64,000 nucleotides of DNA. It comes from Caulobacter sp. GTDB lineage: Bacteria > Pseudomonadota > Alphaproteobacteria > Caulobacterales > Caulobacteraceae. A model generated the notes under the pieces. That model was not told where the DNA came from. It saw only the letters and a program-made list of their open reading frames with translations, and ran no database searches. Of the stretch, positions 1-9,941 are shown piece by piece; position 1 is the first letter of the stretch, and every line of letters begins with the position of its first letter. The stretch lies in assembly GCA_030678995.1 (NCBI GenBank), contig JAUXTQ010000034.1, positions 54,127 to 118,126 on the forward strand. The letters are read 5' to 3'. Both the position numbers and the translations under genes were made by a program.

Positions 1-310
1 GCAGCACGGGCGAGGCGCTGAGATCGATGGCCGTGGTCTCGGGCCGGTAGTAGCCGGGTCTGGTCTTGTCCGGCGGCGTCGCGACGGGTGCTGCGCCAGG
101 CCAGACGGCGGCGGCGGTGGCGGCCAGGGCGGCGCCCTGGGACACCAGCTCCACCTCGGTCTGCCGCACCAGGGTATTCTCGTACACCCGCAGGAAGACG
201 GCGGCGGCCACCGGCATGGCGGCGACGGCCAGCAGCACGGTCAGCAGGATGGTGCGCAGCCCCAGGGCCGGCCAGTGACGCTTGAGGAAGGCCTTGGCCG
301 CCGCGATCAC
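1..310 (-). CDS. Sensor histidine kinase, N-terminal part (truncated by window edge)
   Basis: Reverse strand reads [59 protein letters not shown]..., a TM segment plus periplasmic start. GTG start overlaps the stop of the adjacent response regulator (GTGA). Confidence 0.7.
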   Translation of the reverse strand, partial: MIAAAKAFLKRHWPALGLRTILLTVLLAVAAMPVAAAVFLRVYENTLVRQTEVELVSQGAALAATAAAVWPGAAPVATPPDKTRPGYYRPETTAIDLSASPVL

Positions 311-1017
311 GCGGCCTGGCCGGTGCAGGCTCCCAGCCGGTAACCGACTCCCGCCCGCGTCTCGATCACGTCGTGACCGCCGAGGCCGGCGAACTTGCCC
401 CGCAGGTTGCGCACATGGCTGTCGATGGTCCGGTCGGTGATGGCGAAGCCCGGGCCGTGCAGCCGGTCGATGATGGCGTCGCGGCTGAACACCTTGGTCG
501 GAGTCGAGGCGAGGGTGCGCAGGATGCCGAACTCGGTGACCGTCAGCGGCGCCTCGCGGTCGTCCCACAAGGCCGTCCAGCCTTCGGTGTTGAGGGTCAG
601 ACGGCCGCGGACGATGGCGCCGTTGGTCTCTTCCGCCGCCGCTGGCTTCTGGCTGCCCGACCGGCGCAGGATGGCCTGCACCCTGGCGGTGACCTCGCGG
701 GGGCTGAACGGCTTGACCACATAGTCGTCGGCGCCCAGCTCGATGCCCAGCACCCGGTCGATCTCGTCGTCCCGCGAGGACAGGAACAGGATCGGCAGGT
801 CGCCCTGCGCCCGCAGACGGCGGCAGACCTCCAGCCCGTTCAGCCGGGGCATGTTGATGTCGAGGATCACCAGGTCCGGCGGGTTGTCGGCCACGGCCGC
901 CAGGGCCGCCTCGCCGTCCTCGGCCTCCCGCGCTTCGAGCCCGGCCTTGGTCAGCGCGAAGGCCAGCAGCTGGCGGATGTGCGGGTCGTCATCGACGATC
1001 AGGATCGAACGGGTCAT
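307..1017 (-). CDS. OmpR/PhoB-family response regulator
   Basis: Receiver domain ([44 protein letters not shown]) plus winged-helix C-terminus. Confidence 0.95.
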   Translation of the reverse strand: MTRSILIVDDDPHIRQLLAFALTKAGLEAREAEDGEAALAAVADNPPDLVILDINMPRLNGLEVCRRLRAQGDLPILFLSSRDDEIDRVLGIELGADDYVVKPFSPREVTARVQAILRRSGSQKPAAAEETNGAIVRGRLTLNTEGWTALWDDREAPLTVTEFGILRTLASTPTKVFSRDAIIDRLHGPGFAITDRTIDSHVRNLRGKFAGLGGHDVIETRAGVGYRLGACTGQAA

Positions 1018-1140
1018 GGGCGCATCTTCCGCCGACCACGCGCGGCGTCAACGGCGCTAACCGCGCAGGCCCCGAACGGTTGCCGTGCAGATTCCGTGCA
1101 GGCCTTCCTCGAAAAGCCCGGGCAGCGTAAACCGAACCCC

Positions 1141-1935
1141 ATGAACGCCCACGCTCCCACCGCCGCCGCCGACAGCTGGACCGTCGCCGGCCACACCTTT
1201 TCCTCGCGCCTGATCGTCGGCACGGGGAAGTACAAGGACTACGCCACCAACGCCGCGGCGGCCGAAGCCGCGGGCGCGGAGATCGTCACCGTCGCGGTGC
1301 GGCGGGTGAACATTTCCGATCCCAGCCAGCCGCTGCTGATGGATTTCGTGAAGCCCGACCGCTTCACCTATCTGCCCAACACCGCCGGCTGCTTCACCGG
1401 CGAGGAGGCGGTGCGGACGCTGCGCCTGGCCCGCGAGGCCGGCGACTGGTCGCTGGTCAAGCTGGAGGTCCTGAGCGACCCGAAGACCCTCTATCCGGAC
1501 ATGGAAGAGACGCTAAAAGCGTTGAAACTGCTTGTGAAAGAGGGTTTCGACGTGATGGTCTACTGCACCGACGACGTCGTCTACGCCCGCAAGCTGGAGG
1601 AGGCCGGGGCGGCCGCCATCATGCCGCTGGGCGCGCCGATCGGTTCGGGCCTGGGCATCCAGAACCGGGTTAACATCCGCCTGATCGTCGAGCAGTCGAA
1701 GGTCCCGGTGCTGGTCGATGCCGGCGTCGGCACGGCCTCGGACGCGACCATCGGCATGGAGCTGGGCTGCGACGGCATCCTGATGAACACCGCCATCGCC
1801 GAGGCCAGAGACCCGATCCGCATGGCCCGGGCGATGAAGCACGCGGTGATCGCCGGCCGGGAGGCCTATCTGGCCGGCCGCATGGCGCGGCGCATGTACG
1901 CAGACCCGAGCTCGCCGCTGGCGGGGCTGATCTAG
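1141..1935 (+). CDS. thiG: Thiazole synthase ThiG
   Basis: [13 protein letters not shown]..., [47 protein letters not shown] at 1141; the longer ORF from 373 is antisense read-through. Confidence 0.95.
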   Translation: MNAHAPTAAADSWTVAGHTFSSRLIVGTGKYKDYATNAAAAEAAGAEIVTVAVRRVNISDPSQPLLMDFVKPDRFTYLPNTAGCFTGEEAVRTLRLAREAGDWSLVKLEVLSDPKTLYPDMEETLKALKLLVKEGFDVMVYCTDDVVYARKLEEAGAAAIMPLGAPIGSGLGIQNRVNIRLIVEQSKVPVLVDAGVGTASDATIGMELGCDGILMNTAIAEARDPIRMARAMKHAVIAGREAYLAGRMARRMYADPSSPLAGLI

Positions 1936-1973
1936 GAAGGTCGCAGCCCGTCCAATAAACGGTGTCGAACGGC

Positions 1974-2090
1974 TAGAGCATTTTCCGAAAAGTGTGAAAC
2001 GGTTTTCGGATCGAAAAATGCTCTAAACTTTTGATTTGGAGCCCTTTTTATCCGATCCGATTGAAGCAATCAGATCGGAAAGGGCTCTAG
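1974..2090. repeat. Two-hairpin intergenic palindromic element, family E copy 1
   Basis: TAGAGCATTTTCCGAAAAGTGTGAAACGGTTTTCGGATCGAAAAATGCTC followed by GAGCCCTTTTTATCCGATCCGATTGAAGCAATCAGATCGGAAAGGGCTCTAG. Confidence 0.85.
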
Positions 2091-2878
2091 CCGCTGCGTC
2101 CCTGGAGACGTGGCGCGGCAGGCACATGGCGCTTCAGATCGCCTGTCCCCGGCCACCCATGGCGGCGGCGCCAGCGCAGGCGGGAAATCTCCGATGACCG
2201 CCCCGGCTGACCGGAAAGGCGCGCCTCCTGTTCGGCGAGAATCGCGTCCCTCAAGGCGCCAATCTCCACTTCGCGCTGGCGCTCTTGTTCGAGGACTCTT
2301 TTTGCATTGTACCCGAGTTGGTTGCGGAGGTTGCTGTAGTATTCGTCGGCGAAGACAAAATCTCGCATGACCTCGGCGACCGCTCCGACCGTTATGATGT
2401 GTTTTTCCGAAGCGATATTGTAGATGATTGAGCAGATGTGCTGCACATTTCTGCGGAAGGAGTTGAAATCCAGCACCGCATTTGGCTTGAGCTCATGCAT
2501 CGGAAATTCCATGAGCGATCTCGTATTCTCGAGCAGTTTCTCGGAGTCCTGGGTAAGACGGCTGAAGTAGCCGGGACTGTTCTCGCTCTCTGCCACGAGC
2601 CTGACGACACAGCGGCTAAGCGAGCCATAGGCATCGCTGGTCACGATCCACGCGGTCATGGCGTAGGTGCGCTGCTTGTTGTGCTTCTCCGCTCGTCCAA
2701 AATAGTAGGCGGCCGATAACGCCGCGATGGATCCCACCATTTCGAACCACGGCGCGATGTCCTTGCTGCGAGCCAGGAAATCAAACACCGCGTCTCCCGT
2801 TGTCTTCAGGCTTTCGATCAACAACGTCCCGCCCCCCCCTGGCCGACTTGTGGTCCTGGAGGTTGTACTCTTTCGCAT
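2087..2878 (-). CDS. Hypothetical protein with N-terminal TM segment
   Basis: 263-aa ORF; plausible body sequence (IAPWFEMVGSIAALSAAYYFGRAEKHNKQRTYAMTAW...). N-terminus uncertain, no family recognised. Confidence 0.55.
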   Translation of the reverse strand: MRKSTTSRTTSRPGGGGTLLIESLKTTGDAVFDFLARSKDIAPWFEMVGSIAALSAAYYFGRAEKHNKQRTYAMTAWIVTSDAYGSLSRCVVRLVAESENSPGYFSRLTQDSEKLLENTRSLMEFPMHELKPNAVLDFNSFRRNVQHICSIIYNIASEKHIITVGAVAEVMRDFVFADEYYSNLRNQLGYNAKRVLEQERQREVEIGALRDAILAEQEARLSGQPGRSSEISRLRWRRRHGWPGTGDLKRHVPAAPRLQGRSG

Positions 2879-2989
2879 GCAACCGCATAGGGAAACGTCG
2901 CTCTCCCCACGGGCGACTGATCGGGTCTGATTGCGGGTCGCCCTGCCGCTCTGTAGCCTCTGTCCCGTCGCTCAAGGGGTTACGGAAGG

Positions 2990-3348
2990 CGTACACCCGG
3001 GGCGGCGCCTGGCGGCGGCCACGGTGCGGCGCTACGCCAAATCCGGCGGCGACGCTGCCTACGCCGACGAAATCCTCGGACCGGCGACCGCCTGGCCCGG
3101 GGATGACTTTATCCAGGTGCTGACCGCCGAGGCCCTGATGGCTACCGGCAAGACCGGCAAGGTCCGGCGGGGTGCTGGAGGCCAACGCGGTGCTGGTCAA
3201 GTGGCTGAAGGATCCGCTGACCCTGCTGGTGGTGGCCCGGGCGCAGGCGCGGCTCGGCAATCCGACCCTGGCAAAGATGGCGATGGACCAGGCCGTGGCC
3301 GGCTGGAGCGGCGATCCCCTGGCCGGGATCAGCCTGGCGGCGATCTAG
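2990..3348 (+). pseudogene. Frameshifted remnant of a protein-coding gene (TPR/alpha-solenoid-like)
   Basis: Frame 1 reads RRLAAATVRRYAKSGGDAAYADEILGPATAWPGDDFIQVLTAEALMATGKTGKV; around 3170 the coding signal shifts to VLEANAVLVKWLKDPLTLLVVARAQARLGNPTLAKMAMDQAVAGWSGDPLAGISLAAI*, stop at 3346-3348. Confidence 0.65.
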
Positions 3349-4031
3349 CGCTTGCGGCGCAGTTCGGCGGCGATGGCCACCTTGACGGCTTCGGCGTCGG
3401 CGCCGGGGATCAGGGTGTCGCCGATGATGAAGGCGGGGGTTCCCTCGAGCCCCAGGCCTCTGGCGATGTCATGGACGTCGGACAGGTATTGCCGGCGGGC
3501 GTCGGAGGCCTGTTCGCGGCGGACGGCGGCCGGATCCAGCCCGTGGGCGACGATGATCCGGGTGGCCACCTCGTCGTTCAGCGGCTTGGCGGCCATGAAG
3601 GCGCGGTGCAGGGCGATGTACTGGGTCGGGGTCCTGGCCAGGGCGGCGGCGGCGGCGGCGTATTCGCTGGTGGCGCCGAAGATGACCATGTCCTTGAACA
3701 CGAACCGCACCTGCGGATGGGTGCGCGCCAGCTCGAGGATTTCCGGCGCGATGGTTTTGCAGAAGCCGCAGTTGTAGTCGAACATCGCCACCAGGGTGAC
3801 CTTGCCGTCCGGATTGAGCACCCGATCGCGGGGGTCGTGCTCCAGCGCGCCGCGATAGGCGGCGAGCGCTTCCCGCGTCTGCTTGGCCCTCAGCGCCGTT
3901 TGAACCTCGACCAGCACCTCTGGATTGGCCAGCAGATAGGCGCGGACCTTCTGGCCGAACTCCGGTTCGACCTTCGGCTGGCCGCAGGCGGCAAGCGTGG
4001 CGGCGAGGGCAAGGATCGTCAGCGAGCGCAT
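3345..4031 (-). CDS. DsbA-family thioredoxin-like lipoprotein
   Basis: MRSLTILALAATLAACG lipobox, FDYNCGFCKTIAPEI (CxxC), GTPAFIIGD. Confidence 0.92.
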   Translation of the reverse strand: MRSLTILALAATLAACGQPKVEPEFGQKVRAYLLANPEVLVEVQTALRAKQTREALAAYRGALEHDPRDRVLNPDGKVTLVAMFDYNCGFCKTIAPEILELARTHPQVRFVFKDMVIFGATSEYAAAAAALARTPTQYIALHRAFMAAKPLNDEVATRIIVAHGLDPAAVRREQASDARRQYLSDVHDIARGLGLEGTPAFIIGDTLIPGADAEAVKVAIAAELRRKR

Positions 4032-4080
4032 GGGGGACTCCGGCGGCGGCCGCCCTAGGTGGCGCGAAGGGGGGACCAGG

Positions 4081-5493
4081 TCAACGGCGGCGGGTCGTCG
4101 AGCCTTCGCCGGCCAGGGCCCGCAGGTCCTGGTCGCTCGGGTTGGAGGCCATGATGATGTCGGTGGCCTGCAGCCACTCGACGCTGGTGCGGTCAAACAG
4201 CTCCCGGGCGCGGATGGCGAACGCCTTGGATTCGTTCAGGGCGCCCAGGGCGAAGAACCGTTCGGCCGTGGCCAGGCGCGCCATGCCCTCGTCGCCGCGG
4301 GCCTCGTAGGCCATCGCCAGCAGACGCCAGGCCTCGGCGTTGTCGTCTTCCAGCAGAATGACCTTCTTCAGCTCGGCGATGCCTTCATCGCGCTTCTGGC
4401 GGTCGTTCATGTTGATCAGGGTCTGGCCCAGGTTGATGCGCAGCAACGGCGCTTCGGGCTTCAGCTCGACCGACCGGCGCTGGGGGGCCTCGGCCTCATC
4501 GATGCGGCCGAACTCGAACAGAATCTGGCCCTTGAGCTCCCACAGGTAGGGGTTATCGGGCTGGTCGGCGAGCAGGGCCTCGATCAGCTTCAGGGCCCGG
4601 TCCGGATCCTTGAGCTGGTAGTAGGCGATCGCCCGGGCGTAGCGGGCCGGGTAGCTGGCATCGCTTTCCTTGTACTTGGTCAGCGAGACCTGCGGGTTCA
4701 TGAAGCCGTCGATCTTGGCCCGCATGACCTGGAATTCGAGGATGTCCGCCTCCGAATCCACCGCGTTGTAGTTCGACTGGGCGGCCACCTTGGTGCGCAG
4801 CAGTTCGATGCGCTGCGACGACAGGGGGTGGCTGCGGAAATAGGGGAAGCGGCGGGCCTCGGCGAAGACCTCCTGGTAGCGGAACTTGTCGAAGAAATCG
4901 ACGAGCCCGCGGCCCGACTGGCCGGTGCGCTCCATGTAGACCAGGGCCGCCTGGTCGGCGCGGCCTTCCTGCTCCCGGCTATAGCCCAGGGCGCCCAGGG
5001 TTCCGAAATACTGCGCGTTGCTCAGGATCAGGGCGCCGGCTTCCGGGGCGCCGGCGAACATCGCCAGCACGCCAAGGCCCATGGTCAGCAACATCGGCCG
5101 CAGGCCCGCCTTCAGCAGCTCGCCCGACCGGATCGGGTGGCCGCCGGCGATGTGGCCGGTCTCGTGGGCGATGACGCCCTTCAGCTGGTTGGGATTCTCG
5201 GCCTCCAGGATCAGGCCGGTGTTCAGGCCCATCTGCTGGCCCTGGGTGGCGAAGGCGTTCAGCGACGGATCGCCGATCAGCAGGATGCGGACATCCTTGG
5301 GATTGAGGCCGGCCGCCGCGAACAGCGGATCGGCCTCGCGATGGAGGATTTCCTCGATCTCGGTGTCGCGCAGCAGGGTCGGCCCGCGCTGGGCGGACTG
5401 GGCCATGGCCGGGCCGAGCGGCGACAGCAGCGCCGCCGCGAAGGCGGCGACGCGCCCGATGGACTGGAGCGGCTTCCGGATCGGGGAAGTCAT
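4081..5493 (-). CDS. M48-family periplasmic Zn metalloprotease with C-terminal TPRs (BepA/YfgC-like)
   Basis: Signal peptide, GVIAHETGHIAGGH (HExxH), TPR-like C-terminus. Confidence 0.92.
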   Translation of the reverse strand: MTSPIRKPLQSIGRVAAFAAALLSPLGPAMAQSAQRGPTLLRDTEIEEILHREADPLFAAAGLNPKDVRILLIGDPSLNAFATQGQQMGLNTGLILEAENPNQLKGVIAHETGHIAGGHPIRSGELLKAGLRPMLLTMGLGVLAMFAGAPEAGALILSNAQYFGTLGALGYSREQEGRADQAALVYMERTGQSGRGLVDFFDKFRYQEVFAEARRFPYFRSHPLSSQRIELLRTKVAAQSNYNAVDSEADILEFQVMRAKIDGFMNPQVSLTKYKESDASYPARYARAIAYYQLKDPDRALKLIEALLADQPDNPYLWELKGQILFEFGRIDEAEAPQRRSVELKPEAPLLRINLGQTLINMNDRQKRDEGIAELKKVILLEDDNAEAWRLLAMAYEARGDEGMARLATAERFFALGALNESKAFAIRARELFDRTSVEWLQATDIIMASNPSDQDLRALAGEGSTTRRR

Positions 5494-5655
5494 GCCTCGA
5501 AACTCTCCGTCGCGCCCCCGCGCGCTTACACTCTAGTGGCTAGACCCTGCCCGGATCGAATGGATTCGTTGGGTCCGGGAATACTGTCTTCAATCCAGAT
5601 GGCTGGAGTATGACGGCCGCGGCGCGGAAGCCCCGCCGCGACCGTCACAATATCT

Positions 5656-8325
5656 CTAGCCGCGACGCCACCATCCGCGCTTGGGCTTTTCGGGCGGCGC
5701 GCCGATTTCGGCCGGGTCGGGCAGGGCCGCTTCCAGCGCGGGCTCGGGCTCGGCAGGGGCCGGGGCCGGGGCAGGGACCGGCTCGGGCGCGGCTTCAGGC
5801 TCGGCCGCCGCGATTTCCGGTTCCGGCGCGGCCTTGGCCTTGGCCTTGGCCCGCGAAGGGCGCTTGGGCTTGGCGGGCGCCGATTCGGGTTCCGGCGCGG
5901 CTTCGACTTCGGCCGCGGGGACCTCGATCACCGCCGGTTCCGGCGCGGCCTCGGCGACGGTCTCGGGCGCGGCCTCGGCCGCGGCGGCCTTGCCACCCCG
6001 CGGCTTGCGGGGACGGCGCTTGGCGCCGGAGTCCGGCTCGGCCGGCAGCTCGACCCAGACCTCGTCGGTGGAGACCGCCGCCGGAGCGGCCACCTCAACC
6101 TGCGCCTGCGGCGCCGGTTCCGGCCGACGCGGCGGCCGGGCATCGTTGGCGGAAGCCTGGGCGCCGCCCTCGGTCAGGGTCGCCGGATCGTGCCAGACAA
6201 AGGGGTCGTCGCCGAACGGCACCCGCGGGCGGGTCCAGGAGAAGCCATCCTGCGGGCGGGCGTCGTCGCGCATGCGGCGACCGCCGCGACGGCCGCGACG
6301 GCGGCGGCGCTGGGCTTCGCTTTCGCCGGGCACGGCGTCGTCGTCTTCACCAGCGGGGGCCGGAGCAGACGCGGGCGCGGCGCCGGCTTCGGGCGCATCG
6401 CCGTCCTCGCGACGTCCGCCGCGACGGCGACGGCGACGGCCGCGGCCGCGACGGCCGCCTTCATCGCCGGCGTCACCGTCTTCGCGAGGTTCACGCGCCT
6501 CGCGGGCGGGGGCGGCGTCTTCGTCGCCGTCCTCTTCCTCGCCGACGGGGGCGTCTTCGTCTTCTTCGTCCTCGTCTTCCTCGTCCTCGAAGTCCTGGTC
6601 GTCATCGACCAGGTCATCCTGCGGATCATAGGCCACGCGGGCCATGCCGGGCTCCGGCTCAAGGTCATGCAGCGAATTCTCGCCGCTCGCCGTGCGCTCG
6701 ATCTCGTGGTCAGCCTGGCCCAGACCCGCGTCGATCTGGACGGTGACGAACAGGTGGTGGGTCTGGTGCACGCGGGTCAGGTAGGCCCGCTTTTCATTGA
6801 GGATGTAGAGGCCGACGGCCGGGGAGACCTTCAGGGTCACCTCGCCGCCGCCCTGCAGGGCTTCCATCTCCACGGCGCGCAGGGCGGCCAGGGCGCTGGA
6901 TTCGGCCGAGCGCATGCGGCCGGTGCCGGCGCAATGCTCGCAGACATGGGTGGTGCCCTCCAGCACGCCGCTGCGGCGGCGCTGGCGACTGATTTCCATC
7001 AGGCCGAACGAGCTGATCTTGCCCATCTGGATGCGGGCGCGGTCATCCTTGAGGCTGTCCTTGAGCCGCTTCTCGACCGCCCGATTGTTCTTCGACTCCT
7101 CCATGTCGATGAAGTCGATGACGATCAGGCCGGCCAGGTCGCGCAGGCGCAACTGGCGGGCGGCTTCCTCGGCCGCCTCCATGTTGGTCTTCAGCGCGGT
7201 GGCCTCGACGTTGCGCTCGCGGGTCGATTTGCCGGAGTTGACGTCCACGGCGACCAGCGCCTCGGTCTGGTTGATCACCAGGTAGCCGCCGGACTTCAGC
7301 GGCACGACCGGGGTGTAGATCTGCGACAGATGTCCCTCGACCTTGTGCGCCACGAACAACGGCGTAGGCTCGCGGTACAGCTGGACCTTCTTGGCCTGCG
7401 ACGGCATCAGCATGCGCATGAAGTCGCGCGCATCCTTGTAGCCGCGCTCGCCCTCCACCCAGACACCGTCGATGTCCTTGTCGAACAGGTCGCGGATGGC
7501 GCGTTTGACGAGGTCTTCCTCCTCGTAGATCAGCGCCGGAGCGATCGAGTGCAGGGTCGTCTCGCGGATGTTTTCCCAGGCCCGCAGCAGATAGTCGTAG
7601 TCGCGCTTGATCTCGGTCTTGGTGCGCTTGGCGCCGGCCGTGCGGACGATCAGGCCCATGCCCTTGGGCACGTCCAGGCTCTGGACGATGGTCTTGAGCT
7701 TCTTGCGGTCAGTTACCGTGGTGATCTTGCGGCTGATGCCCCCGCCACGGGCGGTGTTGGGCATCAGGACGCCGTAGCGGCCAGCCAGAGACAGATAGGT
7801 GGTCAGGGCCGCGCCCTTGTTGCCGCGCTCTTCCTTGACGACCTGGACCAGCATGATCTGCCGGCGGCGGATCACTTCCTGAATCTTGTAGTTGCGCATC
7901 AGACGGCGGCGGCGGCGGGCCACCTCCTCGTCCATGACGTCGTCTTCGTCCTCGGAGACCTCGCCGTCGTCATCGTCGTCGTTTTCGGACGCGGCGGCCT
8001 GCGGCCGGCCCCGGCCGCGGGTCTCGGGCTCGTCGTCATCCTCGGCCTGGGCGCGCATCAGCGCTTCGCGGTCGGCGAGGGGGATCTGGTAGTAGTCCGG
8101 GTGGATCTCGTTGAAGGCCAGGAAGCCGTGGCGGTTGCCGCCGTACTCGATGAAGGCCGCCTGCAGGCTGGGCTCAACCCGCGTCACCTTGGCGAGGTAG
8201 ATGTTCCCGCGAAGCTGTTTCTTGTTCTGGCTTTCGAAATCGAACTCTTCAACCCGGTTTCCGTCCACGACGACGACCCGGGTTTCCTCCGGGTGGGCGG
8301 CGTCGATAAGCATTTTCTTGGTCAT
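5656..8325 (-). CDS. rne: Ribonuclease E/G
   Basis: MTKKMLIDAAHPEETRVVVVDGNRVEEFDFE, S1 and RNase E catalytic core (VAVDVNSGKSTRERNVE, IVIDFIDME), Zn-link CEHCAGTGR, acidic/Arg-rich C-terminus ending EKPKRGWWRRG. Confidence 0.97.
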   Translation of the reverse strand: MTKKMLIDAAHPEETRVVVVDGNRVEEFDFESQNKKQLRGNIYLAKVTRVEPSLQAAFIEYGGNRHGFLAFNEIHPDYYQIPLADREALMRAQAEDDDEPETRGRGRPQAAASENDDDDDGEVSEDEDDVMDEEVARRRRRLMRNYKIQEVIRRRQIMLVQVVKEERGNKGAALTTYLSLAGRYGVLMPNTARGGGISRKITTVTDRKKLKTIVQSLDVPKGMGLIVRTAGAKRTKTEIKRDYDYLLRAWENIRETTLHSIAPALIYEEEDLVKRAIRDLFDKDIDGVWVEGERGYKDARDFMRMLMPSQAKKVQLYREPTPLFVAHKVEGHLSQIYTPVVPLKSGGYLVINQTEALVAVDVNSGKSTRERNVEATALKTNMEAAEEAARQLRLRDLAGLIVIDFIDMEESKNNRAVEKRLKDSLKDDRARIQMGKISSFGLMEISRQRRRSGVLEGTTHVCEHCAGTGRMRSAESSALAALRAVEMEALQGGGEVTLKVSPAVGLYILNEKRAYLTRVHQTHHLFVTVQIDAGLGQADHEIERTASGENSLHDLEPEPGMARVAYDPQDDLVDDDQDFEDEEDEDEEDEDAPVGEEEDGDEDAAPAREAREPREDGDAGDEGGRRGRGRRRRRRGGRREDGDAPEAGAAPASAPAPAGEDDDAVPGESEAQRRRRRGRRGGRRMRDDARPQDGFSWTRPRVPFGDDPFVWHDPATLTEGGAQASANDARPPRRPEPAPQAQVEVAAPAAVSTDEVWVELPAEPDSGAKRRPRKPRGGKAAAAEAAPETVAEAAPEPAVIEVPAAEVEAAPEPESAPAKPKRPSRAKAKAKAAPEPEIAAAEPEAAPEPVPAPAPAPAEPEPALEAALPDPAEIGAPPEKPKRGWWRRG

Positions 8326-8753
8326 TGAAAGCGTCTCCCCGGCGCGCAGCGGGCTCGTGGCCCGGTCGCCGGCATGAGGTGAAGGCGCGCTCCGTATGGC
8401 CGTCCTTCGCGTCGCAAGCGGCGATGCGAAGGGGCGAGTGCCAGGCCAGGGCGTGTGCGCAGCCCATGAGGTTCATTCCCTGAATGCGCCAAAATCAGCG
8501 CGGGATCGGATGGTCGCGTCGCTCGCCGCTAGGCGATGGGCCGGACGCGCGGCCTTGATATCGTTGCGCGGAGAATCCCCGTCGGTACGCGGGGACCGGC
8601 GCGCCAAGGGACATTACCCTTATCCACACTCAAAAGGAAAGCGCGCCGCCGTTCGTGTGCGGCATATCGGCCGTATGCAAAGCCTTAACTAATTGAATAC
8701 GAGCCCGGCGCGATACTGGCGTCCAAATCGCAAAGCGATGTGTGGGGCCTTGA

Positions 8754-9941
8754 ATGAGGGCGTTGTCGGCCGGCGGACTTTTGGCGGGATGGCGAGGGTT
8801 TGCCGTCCTGGCCGCGTTGATCGTGGCGGTGCTGGCTGTGGGCGGCGTCGCCCGGGGGTCCGCCACGTCGGGCCTCCTGAAAGTGCGTCTCGGGGGCGAC
8901 CAGAGCGAGACCCGCGTGGTCCTCGATCTCGACCGCTCGGTGACCGGAAAGCTGTTGTCCGATGGCCTCGACGGCACGGTGGTCGTCTCGCTGCCCCGGA
9001 TCGACGCGGCCGGCGACCTGCGCGGCGGCGGCCAGGGCCTTGTGCGCCGCTGGAATGTCGAGCGGGGCCCCGGCGCGCTCAAGCTGAACCTGGAGCTGGC
9101 CCGCGATGCCGAGGTGCGCCGCCGCTTCCTGCTGCCCCCCGGCGACGGGGTGAAGACCTATCGCTATGTCATCGACCTCAAGGCCCGCGGCGGCGCGGCG
9201 CCCATGATCACGCCCACGACCCGCAAGCCGGCAAAGCCCGCTCCGATTGTCGCCCGACCGCCGGCCCGGGACTGCCCGCGGGTGGTGGTCATCGACCCCG
9301 GTCACGGCGGCAAGGATCCCGGCGCGCCCGGCAAGACGGCGCACGAGAAGGACGTCACCCTGGCCGCGGCCAAGGCGCTCAAGGCGCGGCTGGAACGCAC
9401 CGGGCGCTATCGAGTGGTCCTGACCCGCACCAGCGACGTCTATATCCCGCTGGAGAGCCGGGTGCGGATCGCCCGGGCCGCCGACGCCGACCTGTTCATC
9501 TCGCTGCACGCCGATTCGGGGCCGAGCACAGACACCCGGGGCGCCAGCGTCTACACCTTGTCCGAACGCGGCGAGAGCCGGGTGACCCGGGTGCTGCGCA
9601 AGGACGACTGGCTGATGCCGGCCAGCCTGCCGGGGGCCGACCGCACGGTGGGCGAGATCATCCTCGACCTGACCCAGCGCGCGACCCGCAACCGCTCGGC
9701 CGAGTTCGCCACGCTGCTGCTGGAGAAGATCGCAGACGAGACGCCCCTGTTGCGCCGCAGCCACCGCGACGGAAATCTGATGGTGCTGCTGGCCCCCGAC
9801 GTGCCGGCGGTTCTGCTGGAAATGGGCTTCATCAACAACGCCGAGGACGAGCGCCAGCTGACCGATCCGGCCAAGCGCCTAAGGCTGATGAACGCCGTCG
9901 GTGACGCCGTGGACGCCTGGTTCGCGCGCAGAGCACGATAA
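8754..9941 (+). CDS. N-acetylmuramoyl-L-alanine amidase (Amidase_3, AmiC-like, AMIN-type N-terminus)
   Basis: VVVIDPGHGGKDPGAPG, SLHADSGPS, LLEMGFINNAEDE. Confidence 0.95.
   Translation: MRALSAGGLLAGWRGFAVLAALIVAVLAVGGVARGSATSGLLKVRLGGDQSETRVVLDLDRSVTGKLLSDGLDGTVVVSLPRIDAAGDLRGGGQGLVRRWNVERGPGALKLNLELARDAEVRRRFLLPPGDGVKTYRYVIDLKARGGAAPMITPTTRKPAKPAPIVARPPARDCPRVVVIDPGHGGKDPGAPGKTAHEKDVTLAAAKALKARLERTGRYRVVLTRTSDVYIPLESRVRIARAADADLFISLHADSGPSTDTRGASVYTLSERGESRVTRVLRKDDWLMPASLPGADRTVGEIILDLTQRATRNRSAEFATLLLEKIADETPLLRRSHRDGNLMVLLAPDVPAVLLEMGFINNAEDERQLTDPAKRLRLMNAVGDAVDAWFARRAR

Noticed and set aside
373-1140. N-terminal extension of ThiG
   Set aside because: Antisense to the response regulator; ThiG homology begins after 1141.
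6190-8328. 712-aa plus-strand ORF opposite rne
   Set aside because: Antisense shadow of a well-supported RNase E gene in high-GC DNA; composition is His/Gly/Val/Leu shadow-like.
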